In this document: positions 26,130 through 36,199 of the stretch, one piece after another
How the letters are laid out: each line of letters begins with the position of its first letter
How positions within the stretch are numbered: position 1 is the stretch's first letter
Assembly (NCBI GenBank): GCA_020137815.1
Contig: CM035356.1
Location: 5,161,753 to 5,225,752, forward strand
Origin: Hormiphora californensis
Lineage: Eukaryota > Ctenophora > Tentaculata > Cydippida > Pleurobrachiidae
Reading direction: 5' to 3'
Length of the DNA: 64,000 nt
Position numbers and translations under genes: made by a program
The notes under the pieces: model-generated
Databases searched by the model: none
The model's input: only the letters and a program-made list of their open reading frames with translations
Told to the model about the DNA's origin: nothing

Positions 26130-27734
26130 GCTAAGTTCCACTTTTGGCCAGTTTGTGCAAAACTCTATCTTACCATTACGTTTCCAGTACATGTAAAGTC
26201 GACCAAGAGAACCAGTTACAGTATTTAGATCACTGCACAATGTGAAATGAGTAGAGTGATCGTGAATAGAGTCAACGATAATATGTTGTAGAAAATCAGG
26301 GTCTTGGTGAAAGTGAGCATCTGTTTTAGCCGCCAAAATTGCTCGATCCTCCACCAATTTAATGGTAACAACTGGCCATGATTTTTCGTCTTTTACATCC
26401 AATAAAACCTCAATCGCAACTTTGCATTCTTTGCCGGACTCTCGTGGGTTTTCATCACAGTAACTATCTCCATCGTCCATATGGAGGTCGAGGAATTGCA
26501 CTTCAGAGTGGTGAAATGGCAAGCTCAATCGGGCAAGAGAAATTCTACTATAACTCAATTGGCATGACCAGCCCTTAACTGCCTTCATGTACTGACTTAA
26601 AACACCTTTTATTTTAGGGTTATGTTCTGGGTAGCTAAAGAAATGTAGTTCACACACTCCTAAAGAAGCCCAGGATTTCCTCTTATCCAGTGCCACTGTT
26701 ATCGCCTTAACTACTTCCGGTAAAGATGAGTCACCAAACACGTCACAGCAGTATTCAAGGGAAGATACAAACTGGATAAATGATTTGATCCTCGGATCCT
26801 TATCAAGCACTTTAACAGCATCCAAGAATGAGGTACATCGACCAAGAGCGGGTATTTCGATCGGGTAAACAATCACATTTTGCAGATTGGTGCTATTGCT
26901 ACTAGGATTATTTTGGAGACTAGTAACATTAGAGACGGGAACCCTTGCAAAAATCTTAAAGAGGGACATCAGATCTTCCTTAGAAAGACATAGTTCCATA
27001 GTTTCCAATAGTCGCTCATACACATTTTGGTCCGAGTGGAAGCAAAGTGTCAGAGGTGCACTCCTTAGGAACCTCTTTTCAACATCAGATAGTTTCACAG
27101 GATGGGGGTTACCTTTAAAATTCTCGATTAGCCACTCGTATAGAACAGATCCTTCCTTGCTACTAGCCAGGGATAGACACAGGTCTGTGTTCACGAACTC
27201 CTGTTGGTTAGGATCACGGGAGATGAAATCTTTAACCAGCGCCAATCGAAGAGGAGGTACAACTTGTAGCCCGGTACTAAGAGCATCTTGTAAGTCTCTG
27301 TTATTCCTCTCCTTGAGGATGTAGGCTGCTTCTTCGAATAGGAACAACGCCAGCTCCAGAGATTCAGAAGTCAGTCCGGAGCAGAGGCCGGTATAGAACT
27401 TCAGACACTCTTCAGCCATCCATTCGACTTTGAACACTGCACTCAGCTTGTTGACCTCTCGAAAGTTTTCCCTGGTCAGAACTGCTGTAGTGCCAGTGTA
27501 ACAGCAATCCACAAAACTTGCAACTGACGAGTGGGAAAACTCCTCCACGTCGAGTTCCTTCATCTGCTGCTTTCCCACTAAGTCACAAATCACTAAACTG
27601 TTCATGGCCAATGGGAATGAACTTGTCCGGACCACGTCACCTCCCCTGCACATCAGTTGCAGATCGTTTAGACCATTCAACTCCAGGTAGTGTCTACCAA
27701 AGTTCATTGGCATCGTGCAGGTCTTTACAGCCAT
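26112..27734 (-). CDS. BTB-BACK domain protein, single exon (540 aa)
   Basis: BTB proteins dimerise and often recruit substrates to cullin-3 ubiquitin ligases; the specific role here is unknown. One uninterrupted 540-codon frame. The BTB fold occupies about residues 18-115 (NGLNDLQLMCRGGDVVRTSS, then SVASFVDCCYTGTTAVLTRE). A BACK-like helical region follows (LELALFLFEEAAYILKERNN) and then a long part with no recognised domain. No Kelch repeats are seen. A CTGTAG acceptor lies just before the ATG, so a 5' non-coding exon is possible. The last five residues (EEPME) and TAA come from the end of the MITE at 26015-26129, and the three codons before them overlap its target duplication. It sits 616 bp downstream of RARS1, same strand. 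Confidence 0.85.
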   Translation of the reverse strand: MAVKTCTMPMNFGRHYLELNGLNDLQLMCRGGDVVRTSSFPLAMNSLVICDLVGKQQMKELDVEEFSHSSVASFVDCCYTGTTAVLTRENFREVNKLSAVFKVEWMAEECLKFYTGLCSGLTSESLELALFLFEEAAYILKERNNRDLQDALSTGLQVVPPLRLALVKDFISRDPNQQEFVNTDLCLSLASSKEGSVLYEWLIENFKGNPHPVKLSDVEKRFLRSAPLTLCFHSDQNVYERLLETMELCLSKEDLMSLFKIFARVPVSNVTSLQNNPSSNSTNLQNVIVYPIEIPALGRCTSFLDAVKVLDKDPRIKSFIQFVSSLEYCCDVFGDSSLPEVVKAITVALDKRKSWASLGVCELHFFSYPEHNPKIKGVLSQYMKAVKGWSCQLSYSRISLARLSLPFHHSEVQFLDLHMDDGDSYCDENPRESGKECKVAIEVLLDVKDEKSWPVVTIKLVEDRAILAAKTDAHFHQDPDFLQHIIVDSIHDHSTHFTLCSDLNTVTGSLGRLYMYWKRNGKIEFCTNWPKVELSEEPME

Positions 27735-27922
27735 GTGATCTCTACAGGAGAGTGGATGTGTTAATGGGAGAGGAAGAGAGGTAGGGATATATAACAGGTT
27801 TACAGGAATAATATAGATAACCAGAGTTTTACAAGTTTACAAATAAAGTTATGACAACAGATCTTCCCTTTATGGGTCCACCTAAATAAAAATCAAAATA
27901 ATCGTCTCCTCACGCCCTATCT

Positions 27923-30900
27923 CTAGACACATACAGCACATTGAGGGGAAATATCGTTGGGAACTGACGGATAACCTCTGACAGGGGGACGGTCATAAAA
28001 GCCTGTCAGGTAATTGCCCAGGGATGATTTGAATTGACCTAAGCTTCCGCAAGAGTTAACAGCCGCTGGCAACCTGTTCCACAGGTGAGCAGCTCTCGGT
28101 CCGAAGGAAGAATGGAACTGATTCGCTCTCCAGGTCTCAGCCCGATATGGAAACGGTGGTGGGACTAACCTCATACCCAACCTTGCACTGTGTTGGAACA
28201 CAAGGTTTGCTGAATTCGGAACAAACCCATGGATCGTCTTCCACACATGTATCAACATATAACGTTGTCTTCTGCGTTGAAGAGACATCAGGTTGAGAAC
28301 CTTCAATCTTCCCCAATAATCATGATTCTGCATTCCCTCGAGACGTCTTGTAAAACACCTTTGAACGTTCTCAATTGACTTGATGTCACCAGCCTTTGTT
28401 GGGTTCCAGACCAGGCAACAATACTCCAAAATTGGTCTGACCAGTGATTTGAAGAGTTGTAACATTACCTCTGGTGACCGGTCTCTAAAAACACTGAAAA
28501 TCCATCCAGATAAAAGAGAAGCTTTCCGCACAATGATGGAAATGTGCTTGGACCACGAGCCATCTGAAGACATCTGAACACCCAAGTCACGGACATCGGG
28601 TTCGGGAATCAGTTGAACTCCAGAGTCTGTAGTGTACGAACTCATTTCAGTTGAAAAAGGAAGTTCCTTGAAGATTGCTGATTTGTTCAGTCTATAACTC
28701 AAGAGCTGAAACTTTTGATCATGGAGGACCATATTATTCACTTTGGCCCATTCCGTGACCCTCAGAAGATCTGCCTGCAAGCCAGCCTGATCGACCATAT
28801 CTGAAATAGCTTTCATTAACTTAGTATCATCAGCAAAGGTGAGACACATACTGCCATCCAGTACAGACTCCAGATCCAGTATGTAAATAAGGAAGAGAAG
28901 AGGACCCAGGACACTGCCCTGCGCCACCCCGCTGAGCACCTCCACCCATGATGTCCTCACCCCGTCCACCATAACACACTGTTGCCTACCCAGGATCCAC
29001 GCACTGATCCACTGAAGTAGTTTTCCTCCGATCCCGTACCTTTTCAACTTGGCCAGCAGCACATAGATATCCACTGAATCGAACGCTTTCGAAAAATCTA
29101 AGTAGATCACGTCTACTTCACGGTCCCCACAGAGCTCTGTCAGGATGAAATCAACATGGGATAACAGTTGGGACATAGTACTACGACCTTTCCGAAGTCC
29201 ATGTTGTGTTTCACTCTGTAATTCCATATCGTCCAGATAATCAGCTATCCTCTGTCTAACAAGCCGCTCAAACACCTTCGACAAGTGACTGGTGATAGAC
29301 ACCGGCCGATAATTCTCTGTTCTGGATTTAGACCCCTTTTTAAATATGGGTGTTATGAACTGTTGTTTAAGACAATTTGGAACAGTTCCGTTTGCAAATG
29401 ACTTGTTCCATAACATCCATATAGGATAAGACAAGCTGCTGTTACATCGTTTCAGAATACATGAAGGAATACAGTCCGGAGGTGAGGCCGAAAAAAGTTT
29501 CAGTTCCTCCAATGCACTCTGGATACAATTCTGTGAAAACTCCATGCTGGTCAGGATCTCACCAAGGTCCTCAATGTTACCCGCTGCCACAGAGGGATCA
29601 ATTGCCGCAGGATCGCTGAAAACGCTAGCAAACTGATGTTGTAGTAAGTTAGCCTTCTCCAGGGGGTCCACAGTTAAGGAACCATCCGCACGCTCAAGGG
29701 GGGCAACTGATGATTTAACCTTGGAGTTCTTTTTAACGTGAGTATAAAAGTACTTGGGGTTCACCTTGATAGCACCCACAGCCTTCCTCTCCACTTTCTT
29801 GTCCCTTGATATCAGATGGGATTTGATTTTCTGAATTAAGCATTCCATCTCCGATTTCCACTTTACCGAATCGTTCTCACGTTTATCAAGTTTACGCCTC
29901 CTGCTAGTCAGATGCCTGAGTTCTTTGTCTACAAGGTCCTTCCGCATTTTCTTCACTCGACAATGAGCCCGGTGTCCCGATTTTTTTTTCACGCCTGGAA
30001 TTTTCATTTTGGGAGCTCGTTTTGCTGCAGGAATTTTACTATTTGCTGCAGTCATGGATAGGGATTTTGCCGTCCTAAAATACCCCGGCAGTCCCAGTAC
30101 CCCTAACATTGGAATATTTCCCTACTGCAGTCCCTATAAGGTTGGAATATTCCTTGGAATATTCCATCTTTGCAGTGCCTGCTGCAGTGCTGCTGCAGTA
30201 GTGGAAATTCCTTGGAATATTCCATCTCTGCAGTGCCTGCTGCAGTGCTGCTGCAGCAGTGGAAATGTCTTGGAATATTCCACTCAGGGACTGCAACAGT
30301 GACTATAACGATCTCACCCCTTTGTAAAGCTATGGGGGAAAAAGAGAGCTATGTTAAAGTATGAATCTCTCTTTTCTTCCCCTTCCCTGCTGCAGTGCTG
30401 CAGCCACTGCAGAGATGGAAAATTCCGAGAAAATTCCACTCAGGTACTGCAACAGTGACTATAACGATCTCACCCCTTTGTAAAGCTATGGGGAAAAAAG
30501 AGATCTTTGTTAAAGTATGAATCTCTCTTTTCTTTCCCCCTCCCCCTTACTCGACTGTTGTCGGTGCATTACGCACAACTGGGGCATGCCCCAACATATT
30601 CTATCTCTCTGTTACACACTGTTAACACTGCAGCACTGCTGCAGCTGTATCTCTGTGTGTAAGTATGGGAAATATCTTCCCCAATATTTTTTCATTTTGC
30701 TGCAAGGATTTTGTTTTGCTGCAGAATTTTTGCATTTATCTTTCCTTCATATTCCAGAGATCGGGACACTGGGACAATGAGACTTGACAACCTTGAAAAC
30801 TCTGTCTCGAATAGCTTCCACAAACAGTGACCCATCCTCATCACCCAGGGCCTCGCATTCAACTAGCAGTTGGTCCCAATCAGTAGCTGCGAGGTCAGCA

Positions 30901-31712
30901 TCGATACTCGTAAAGTCGGCTGAATGGAGATCCAGTTGCCGATAACCTTCAAGTTTACTAGGCAGAAATAGACTTGCTGGACCGAGAGGGTTGAAAGTGA
31001 GGTGGCATGACACCCACAAATGATCTGATACACCCTCATCAGTAATGGAAATGTTGCTGAAGTAGTCCGGTCGGTTGGTGAACACTAGATCTAACGTATT
31101 GTTGCCCCTGGTAGGGCCCTCTACAACCTGGGATAGAAAGTTCGTGTCCATAAAGTCCGATACTACATTGTAGTTGGGCTGATCAACCGGAACCGATGAC
31201 CCGTCAACCCAATTGAAGAGAGGGAGATTGAAATCCCCTAATACTACCACTTCTGGTAACCCACTCTCACTGTACTTATCTATAAATGACTGTAATGTGT
31301 TCATGAGTCTTTGGAAGTCCAACACACTTGACTCTGATCGATACACAGCTGCAAATATAGTATTTATTTGGCTAACATAGACAGCTTTTAAATTGTTATA
31401 CAAACTAGCAAAACATATACTATCAGAAACAGCCAGCGACGAGTGAACATACAAAGCACAGCCTCCACCAACTCTGCTCACTCTGTCACTCCTATAAACG
31501 TTATATCCTGGTATCTCAACCTGAGCATCTGAGTGATACCCTTTAAACCAGGTTTCAGTTACTGCAATGGCTACTGTCGGAGTTTTCTCATTTCTTATAC
31601 AATCTCTAATAAGACCGAGTTTCCAGCACGTATCACCTGCCGGACTTAAACTCCTTGCATTAAGCAGTAGTAGTTTACTTGTAGTCGAAACAGTCCCTAA
31701 CGATCTCTCCAA
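27923..31712 (-). pseudogene. LINE ORF2 (endonuclease + reverse transcriptase), interrupted
   Basis: The endonuclease half (31712-30782) has the catalytic motifs TETWFKG, VVLGDFNLPLFNW and EGVSDHLWVSCHL. The RT half (29967-27923) has YRPVSITSHLSKVFERL, VIYLDFSKAFDS, SGVAQGSVLGPLLFLIY and the catalytic FADDTKL, then a C-terminal region with EYCCLVWNPTKAGDIKSIEN. The two halves are split by a DNA transposon. The apparent stop of the first half and apparent start of the second both lie inside that insert. Removing the insert with one 8-bp duplication joins the halves in the same frame, so the ORF was probably intact at insertion. Confidence 0.9.
29968..30773. mobile_element. Non-autonomous DNA transposon, 806 bp, inserted in LINE ORF2
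   Basis: Terminal inverted repeats CCCGGTGTCCCGAT (left) and ATCGGGACACTGGG (right), 13 of 14 matching, are flanked by the 8-bp duplication ACAATGAG (29960-29967, 30774-30781). The interior has repeated CTGCAGTGCTGCTGCAG and GGAATATTCC palindromes and a tandem of about 190 bp (GACTATAACGATCTCACCCC twice). No coding capacity. The 8-bp TSD fits hAT or a related superfamily. Confidence 0.88.
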
Positions 31713-32905
31713 TAACTTTGATTCGGGCGTATCTTCTCTATATCCTCGAACCTCTGGTCCAGCATCTGTTTCATTCTCACTTCCATTCTCCCTAACAGTC
31801 TCTCTAAAAAAGCATCATCGTCGAATCGGGATGGTTCACGGGTGCCATTGGAGCTACCACTCGGATTTTGGGATCGTGGTATCTCCGTATCTCTAGCGTA
31901 GGTCGGCTCCGCCCTTCCGACACCAGAAGACATGTTTCTGCTAGGATTGGAATTCTCGTCCACTGCAACTCGACGGGTGTTCTTGAGATGCTGAAAACGA
32001 CAGTCCTTCTTGAGGCATTCGTGCCTGAACTGGGAAGAGCGGCAGATAGGTGGATGGTAATATCGACACTCTTTCCCCAGCTGACAGCCGTATTTCTTCA
32101 TGGACCCATGGGCACAGTATCTCCGGCACATTGGGGGGTGTGACTTCTGGCATGAAACTCCGTCGATCTTCTTCGTTCCGTAGCGGCCGTACTTGCACCG
32201 ATTTTGTAGGTAGTGTTGGCACACCGGGATCGGCTTATCGTCTTTCTTCTTGCTCTCATCAGCCTCCTCCACACTGTTGATTTTCTGACCGGGTGGCTTC
32301 TGCTGGTGTTCTGGTTTGGTGTCTCCAACCTCTGACATGAAGCTGAACCTCCTCCTTAGGGCGTCGTCCGAAGCCTCACTTGCAGCACTCTTGGGAGGGC
32401 TTGCAAACTCCCCACTGGAACCCACAAATTTTTCCAGTGTGTGTTTCTTGCAACACATGTGACAAATCCACTTGAAACCTGGAATAGAGCACAGCGGTTG
32501 CTCCTGGATTAAGGTGCAATTATGGCTCCCTGCCCCACAACTTCCACAATTGAACCTGGATTTCTCACACCTTTTTATCACATAGTCTTTCTCGCATGCC
32601 TCACAAAATTGCGGAAATAGACTCTCAATAGCCATGATCAGCCAATCAATGAGACTGGCCTTGTCACGGTACCGTTTTTCCTTTCCGTCCTCAGTGCGGG
32701 GTTTCCCCCCAAAGAATAGCGCAGCCTCCTCCAAAACAATGTCCGTAAAACGATCAAGTGCCTTGAGATTGGTCTGGTACCTTTTAGCTGTAGGACTGTA
32801 GGCCTTCACGATCCGTTTCACCTCATCACTACAGTCGGGGTCATCACATAGCTCCGACAGCACTGCTTTCTGTTTCACTAGTATCTCGTTTGACATATCC
32901 GGCAT
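31697..32905 (-). CDS. LINE ORF1 protein with Cys-rich and CCCH zinc fingers (402 aa)
   Basis: Probably the RNA-binding ORF1 protein of the retrotransposon. The N-terminal half is helical and charged. Residues about 100-155 form a PHD-like cysteine cluster (CEKDYVIKRCEKSRFNCGSC, then WICHMCCKKH). Residues about 230-310 hold three CCCH-type fingers (PVCQHYLQNRCKYGRYG, CRRYCAHGSMKKYGCQLGKE and CLKKDCRFQHLKNTRR). The C-terminus has a short predicted coiled coil (ERLLGRMEVRMKQMLDQRFE). It ends 16 bp inside the ORF2 start. A related N-terminus recurs at 35624-35917. Confidence 0.85.
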   Translation of the reverse strand: MPDMSNEILVKQKAVLSELCDDPDCSDEVKRIVKAYSPTAKRYQTNLKALDRFTDIVLEEAALFFGGKPRTEDGKEKRYRDKASLIDWLIMAIESLFPQFCEACEKDYVIKRCEKSRFNCGSCGAGSHNCTLIQEQPLCSIPGFKWICHMCCKKHTLEKFVGSSGEFASPPKSAASEASDDALRRRFSFMSEVGDTKPEHQQKPPGQKINSVEEADESKKKDDKPIPVCQHYLQNRCKYGRYGTKKIDGVSCQKSHPPMCRRYCAHGSMKKYGCQLGKECRYYHPPICRSSQFRHECLKKDCRFQHLKNTRRVAVDENSNPSRNMSSGVGRAEPTYARDTEIPRSQNPSGSSNGTREPSRFDDDAFLERLLGRMEVRMKQMLDQRFEDIEKIRPNQSYWRDR

Positions 32906-33053
32906 CGTCTTCCGGGGTGGTCAGGCAGACATTTGGCTGAAACTCAAATTAATTTGTTTAAAGTAGTGTTGAAAAGTTTGAAACCATATCCATATCCCAG
33001 GCCCCAGTTTTTGCCACCACTCCTGCTGAATGTAATAAAATCATTTATACATA

Positions 33054-33204
33054 AAGTCGGATTTTTTGAAGTTGTCACCCCCCTTTTCGTGCGCGGAATG
33101 TTTTTGCGCGTCACATCACATGTTAACGTGTGGTGTGCGCGTCAAATTTGATAAATTTCATATGCGCGGTCATTTGGGGGTGACAACTTCAAAAAATCCG
33201 ACTT
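33054..33204. mobile_element. TA-flanked MITE, 151 bp
   Basis: Perfect 29-bp terminal repeats starting AAGTCGGATTTTTTGAAGTT, flanked by TA (33052-33053, 33205-33206). The interior is GC-rich with GCGCGTCA. Tc1/mariner-type. It stands just upstream of the LINE 5' end. Confidence 0.9.
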
Positions 33205-33206
33205 TA

Positions 33207-33709
33207 CCACTTTATGGAGGCGAGACACTGTGTTGAGACGCGCACAATGCGACGCGCATGCGACGCGCATTTTGGCATTGCGACGCGCACCCTGTTTTGA
33301 ATTTCGAGTAAAACTGCCAAAAAAAGTTGAAAAAATTTTGTCTCCAAAAGTTTCAAAATCTTTTTTGTTTGACTTACGGCATGCTTGCGGACGAAAATAA
33401 GTTGGATAACGGTGGAGTAAAATCCCTTTTATGGTCAAATTTTGACTTTTTTGGCAATAACTCTGTCATTTCTTGTCCACATCGCACAATCTTAGGCTCG
33501 TTGGGAAGAGAGTATCGAGGACTTTCCAATGATTAAACGGTCAATAAAGTCAGGGCTAAATCTCTGAGGCTGTTTAAAAAAGGCGTGTTTTGAAGCTTTC
33601 TGTGTAATTTCTTCGCCATTGTAGCGCTGATTTTGATGTCCTGAGCTGTAGTCAAGCTTTCAATTTGAAGGAGCTCAATGCAAAATTTTCAAAAACGTCT
33701 CTACCAAAC
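33207..33709. repeat. Repeat fragment related to the 371-bp fold-back element
   Basis: CGACGCGCA repeats (33237-33290) are followed by ATAACTCTGTCATTTCTTGT and CAATCTTAGGCTCGTTGGGA. These parallel ATAACTCAGCCATTTCTTGA and CAAAATCTTGGGCTCATTGG in the arm of 15402-15772. It looks like a diverged relative; its ends were not found. Confidence 0.55.
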
Positions 33710-35045
33710 CTATTTCGTAGCAGATAGACAACCATATGCTTTCAAGTTAATTAGATATGTTAAAGTCGAACGCTGATTTACCAGCGTGATTATCAGCGTG
33801 ATTATCGGCGGATTATCATGTATCTCTCGCGTCTCCGTTGAAGAGATAAAATTCCCAGCTGTGTCAGCCTTTCCCTTGTGCTGTTGCACCTCCCCCCCCG
33901 TAGTATGAACAATACAACCTTTCCCAGTAGTTAAGGCCTTGACATTCCGCAATTCTCCTGGTAAAGAATCTCTGTATAGTTTCGATCTTGATAACATCTC
34001 CGATCTTGGTTGGAGACCATAAGGGAGAACAGTATTCAAGTTTGGGTCTTAGCAGTGACTTGAGGAGAGTTACCATAGTCTTCTCGGAGCGGTCTCTGAA
34101 CAGTGAACACCCCAAGAATCCATCCTGCTAGACGTTTTGCTTCACCGGTGATGGTGTTAATGTGGGTAGACCATGATCCATCGTTTGTCATGTTGACTCC
34201 AAGATCTCTCACACAAGTAGTAGGTTCGATAGCTTCGCCTGATGGGGTGTAATACCTGTAATACTCCGAGTTGAAGGGCATCTCCCGGAGTTCTCTGGTC
34301 TTGTTAAGGGTGTAGTTTAGGACTTCAAACTTCTGCTCATGCAGCAGCATATTGTTTCTTCCCGACCATTCCGCTATCTGTTCCAGATTTTCTTGTAGGG
34401 CATCCCTGTCTTCCAATCCAGTAATTGCTTGGCGGCTTTTGGTGACGTCCGCGAAGGTAAGCGTACCTCCCGTCGTCCGGGATACCAAGTCACACACATA
34501 TATGATGAATAGAAGGGGTACAAGCACAGATCCCTGGATGACACTACTGGTGACACTATCGGCCCTGGAGCATGCTCCGTCTATCACCACAGTCTGACCT
34601 GCCAGTGAGGAAGGCTCTGATCTACTGAAGTAGTCTTCCTCTGATACCATATCTTTTCAGTTTATGAAGAAGGATACTGATATCAACCTTATCAAAGGCT
34701 TTACTGAAGTCGATGTAGGCCACATCTACTTCACTCCCTTGGTTGAGGTCCTCCAGGATTACATCGAGTAAGGCAGCTACGTCCTGATCTGAATCCGTGT
34801 TGTTCGTTGTTTAGAATACCTTGCCACTCAACAAATTCAGTTATCTCCTTGCACACCACTCGTTCGAAGGTTTTGGTCACGTGGCTGGTCAGTGCTACCG
34901 GTCGGTAGTTCTCAGCTATACTTTTGTTTCCTTTCTTGAAGATAGGGGCTATCTGCTGTCTCTTCAACTCCTCCGGAATATTTCCCTCAGCAAAGGATTC
35001 TGTCCACAGTCTCCACAGGGGGTAGGCTGGGATGGAATGGTAGTG
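33710..35045 (-). pseudogene. Decayed LINE reverse transcriptase fragment
   Basis: Minus-strand RT pieces in shifting frames. Within 35135-34731: RQQIAPIFKKGNKSIAENYR and FEQR-type VVCKEITEFVEWQG, followed by a GFRSGRS block. Within 34650-34036: SSVIQGSVLVPLLFIIYVCD and LTFADVTKS, with the catalytic FADD altered to FADV. Then 34115-33864: GCSLFRDRSEKTMVTLLKSL. Several frameshifts, no intact ORF. Same family as, but not a copy of, the element at 27905-32975. Confidence 0.85.
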
Positions 35046-35115
35046 ATGTGGTGCTGAACTGAGCTTCGCTCTTCTCGGCGCGCCAAGAAGAGCGAAGCTC
35101 AGTTCAGCACCACAT
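35046..35115. repeat. Perfect 30-bp-arm palindrome with 10-bp loop
   Basis: Arms ATGTGGTGCTGAACTGAGCT.. and complement, loop CGGCGCGCCA, no mismatches. It stands at the 5' edge of the decayed LINE fragment. This could be a rearrangement junction or a fold-back artefact. Confidence 0.85.
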
Positions 35116-35623
35116 GGCGCGCCATACCACTGCAAGCCCGATCAGTCAACCTCCGCGTCGGTCCATCCTGGAAACGTACTCCGCGTGTGTGGTCCGGTTT
35201 TTCGCTCGGGGGTTGGGTGGTCTTGGGCCTTGTTATGGGTTTTTCATATCATTCTGTAAAAAGTTAGGGGTATCTCTCTTTCTCCATGTTTCTCTTTCTT
35301 CCTTCGAGAAAGTGAGAGAGAAAGAGGGAGATAGAGAAAGAAAGAGAAAGAAAGAGAGACACAGAGATGTGGATAGGGTCATAGAGTTTGAATAACAGAA
35401 ATGTATCAGGATTTAATGCAGATTAGTTTGTAGGTATGTTAACTTTATTGAAGGCGTTGCCATGGTTAATTAGTAAGCAGGGATTGCTAACTGCTAAGTT
35501 ATCTTCTTTTGTTATTCTGGTACGGAACCTGTGACAGGTAATGTGATATTTCAAACTTATCTATCTGTTGTATGCTTGGTAACGCAACTACCCATAATTG
35601 CGGGCACGCTGAAACGTGCCTTA
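35116..35623. other. Non-coding stretch, nothing recognised
   Basis: An AG-rich low-complexity run (35300-35370) and unique-looking AT-rich sequence; no exon or LINE similarity seen. Confidence 0.5.
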
Positions 35624-36110
35624 CTATCGCAATATACTGTAGAGGGGTAACTGAACGATGATGTAGTCAGTTAGTGTAGTGTGGTTCTGGTACCGTTTAG
35701 TTTTATCTGCATTTGAGCCGGGGGATGCACCGAAAAATGGTGCAGCGGCTTCCAGGTGAGCACATTTGAATGTGCGGATGATGTCTAGATTCTTGGTGTA
35801 ATCCAAATCATGGCGGTAGGCATACAGGACCTTTTTGGTGATATGATTTCCAACGGCAAGGGCATTGCCATCACTTTTGTCATCAGTAGGTGTAGCCATA
35901 TTCGTCATATCTGGCATGGCTAGAGCCTACAAAGAGGTATTCGAAAACGCACGGGCGTGCGCCTCAAATTAATGTTGAAAAGCCTAGGGGTCCAATTCAG
36001 CCAGTGCAGCTTCAATACAACAAGGGGTGAAGTCAAGTTCATCTAGCGTGCAGGTCGTTGAAGGAATGTCCTTGATAGCCCCCCCCCATCCGGAGCAAAC
36101 CCAAATTGCT
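35624..36110 (-). pseudogene. LINE ORF1 N-terminus and RT scrap
   Basis: 35917-35624 starts MPDMTNMATPTDD and aligns with the ORF1 start at 32905 (MPDMSNEILVKQ), sharing FFGxxP, KRYxxxxxLxDxxI spacing. The upstream bases share CTCAAATTAA and GTTGAAAAG with the 5' UTR of the larger LINE. 36110-35984 carries a separate ORF2 scrap (TPCCIEAALAEL). The pieces are out of order for one element. Confidence 0.75.
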
Positions 36111-36199
36111 GAATATTTTATTTTTGAGATATATTTTCCAGAGGGTCCCATCCGTTTGTTTTCGGGCGGTCCAAAGAAAAACGGGTGTTGTTGCAAAGG

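Larger units (their letters stand above)
27905..32975 (-). mobile_element. Non-LTR retrotransposon, nearly full length, with an internal insertion
   Basis: Minus-strand LINE with 5' UTR (about 32975-32906), ORF1 (32905-31697), ORF2 (31712-27923) and a short 3' tail. ORF1 and ORF2 overlap by 16 bp. ORF2 has an AP-type endonuclease then reverse transcriptase. The NARSL start of the endonuclease and the RT pattern fit the CR1/L2/Jockey side of LINEs; I cannot name the clade. The 3' end is uncertain; no clear target duplication was found. It is broken only by the 806-bp element at 29968-30773. Confidence 0.9.

Noticed and set aside
26378-27324. Plus-strand ORFs opposite the BTB gene
   Set aside because: Antisense shadows of a long, domain-bearing minus-strand ORF.
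30009-30302. Start of the RT ORF at 30109 and small ORFs with repeated GIFH/CSAAA
   Set aside because: They lie in the inserted 806-bp transposon, not in the LINE.
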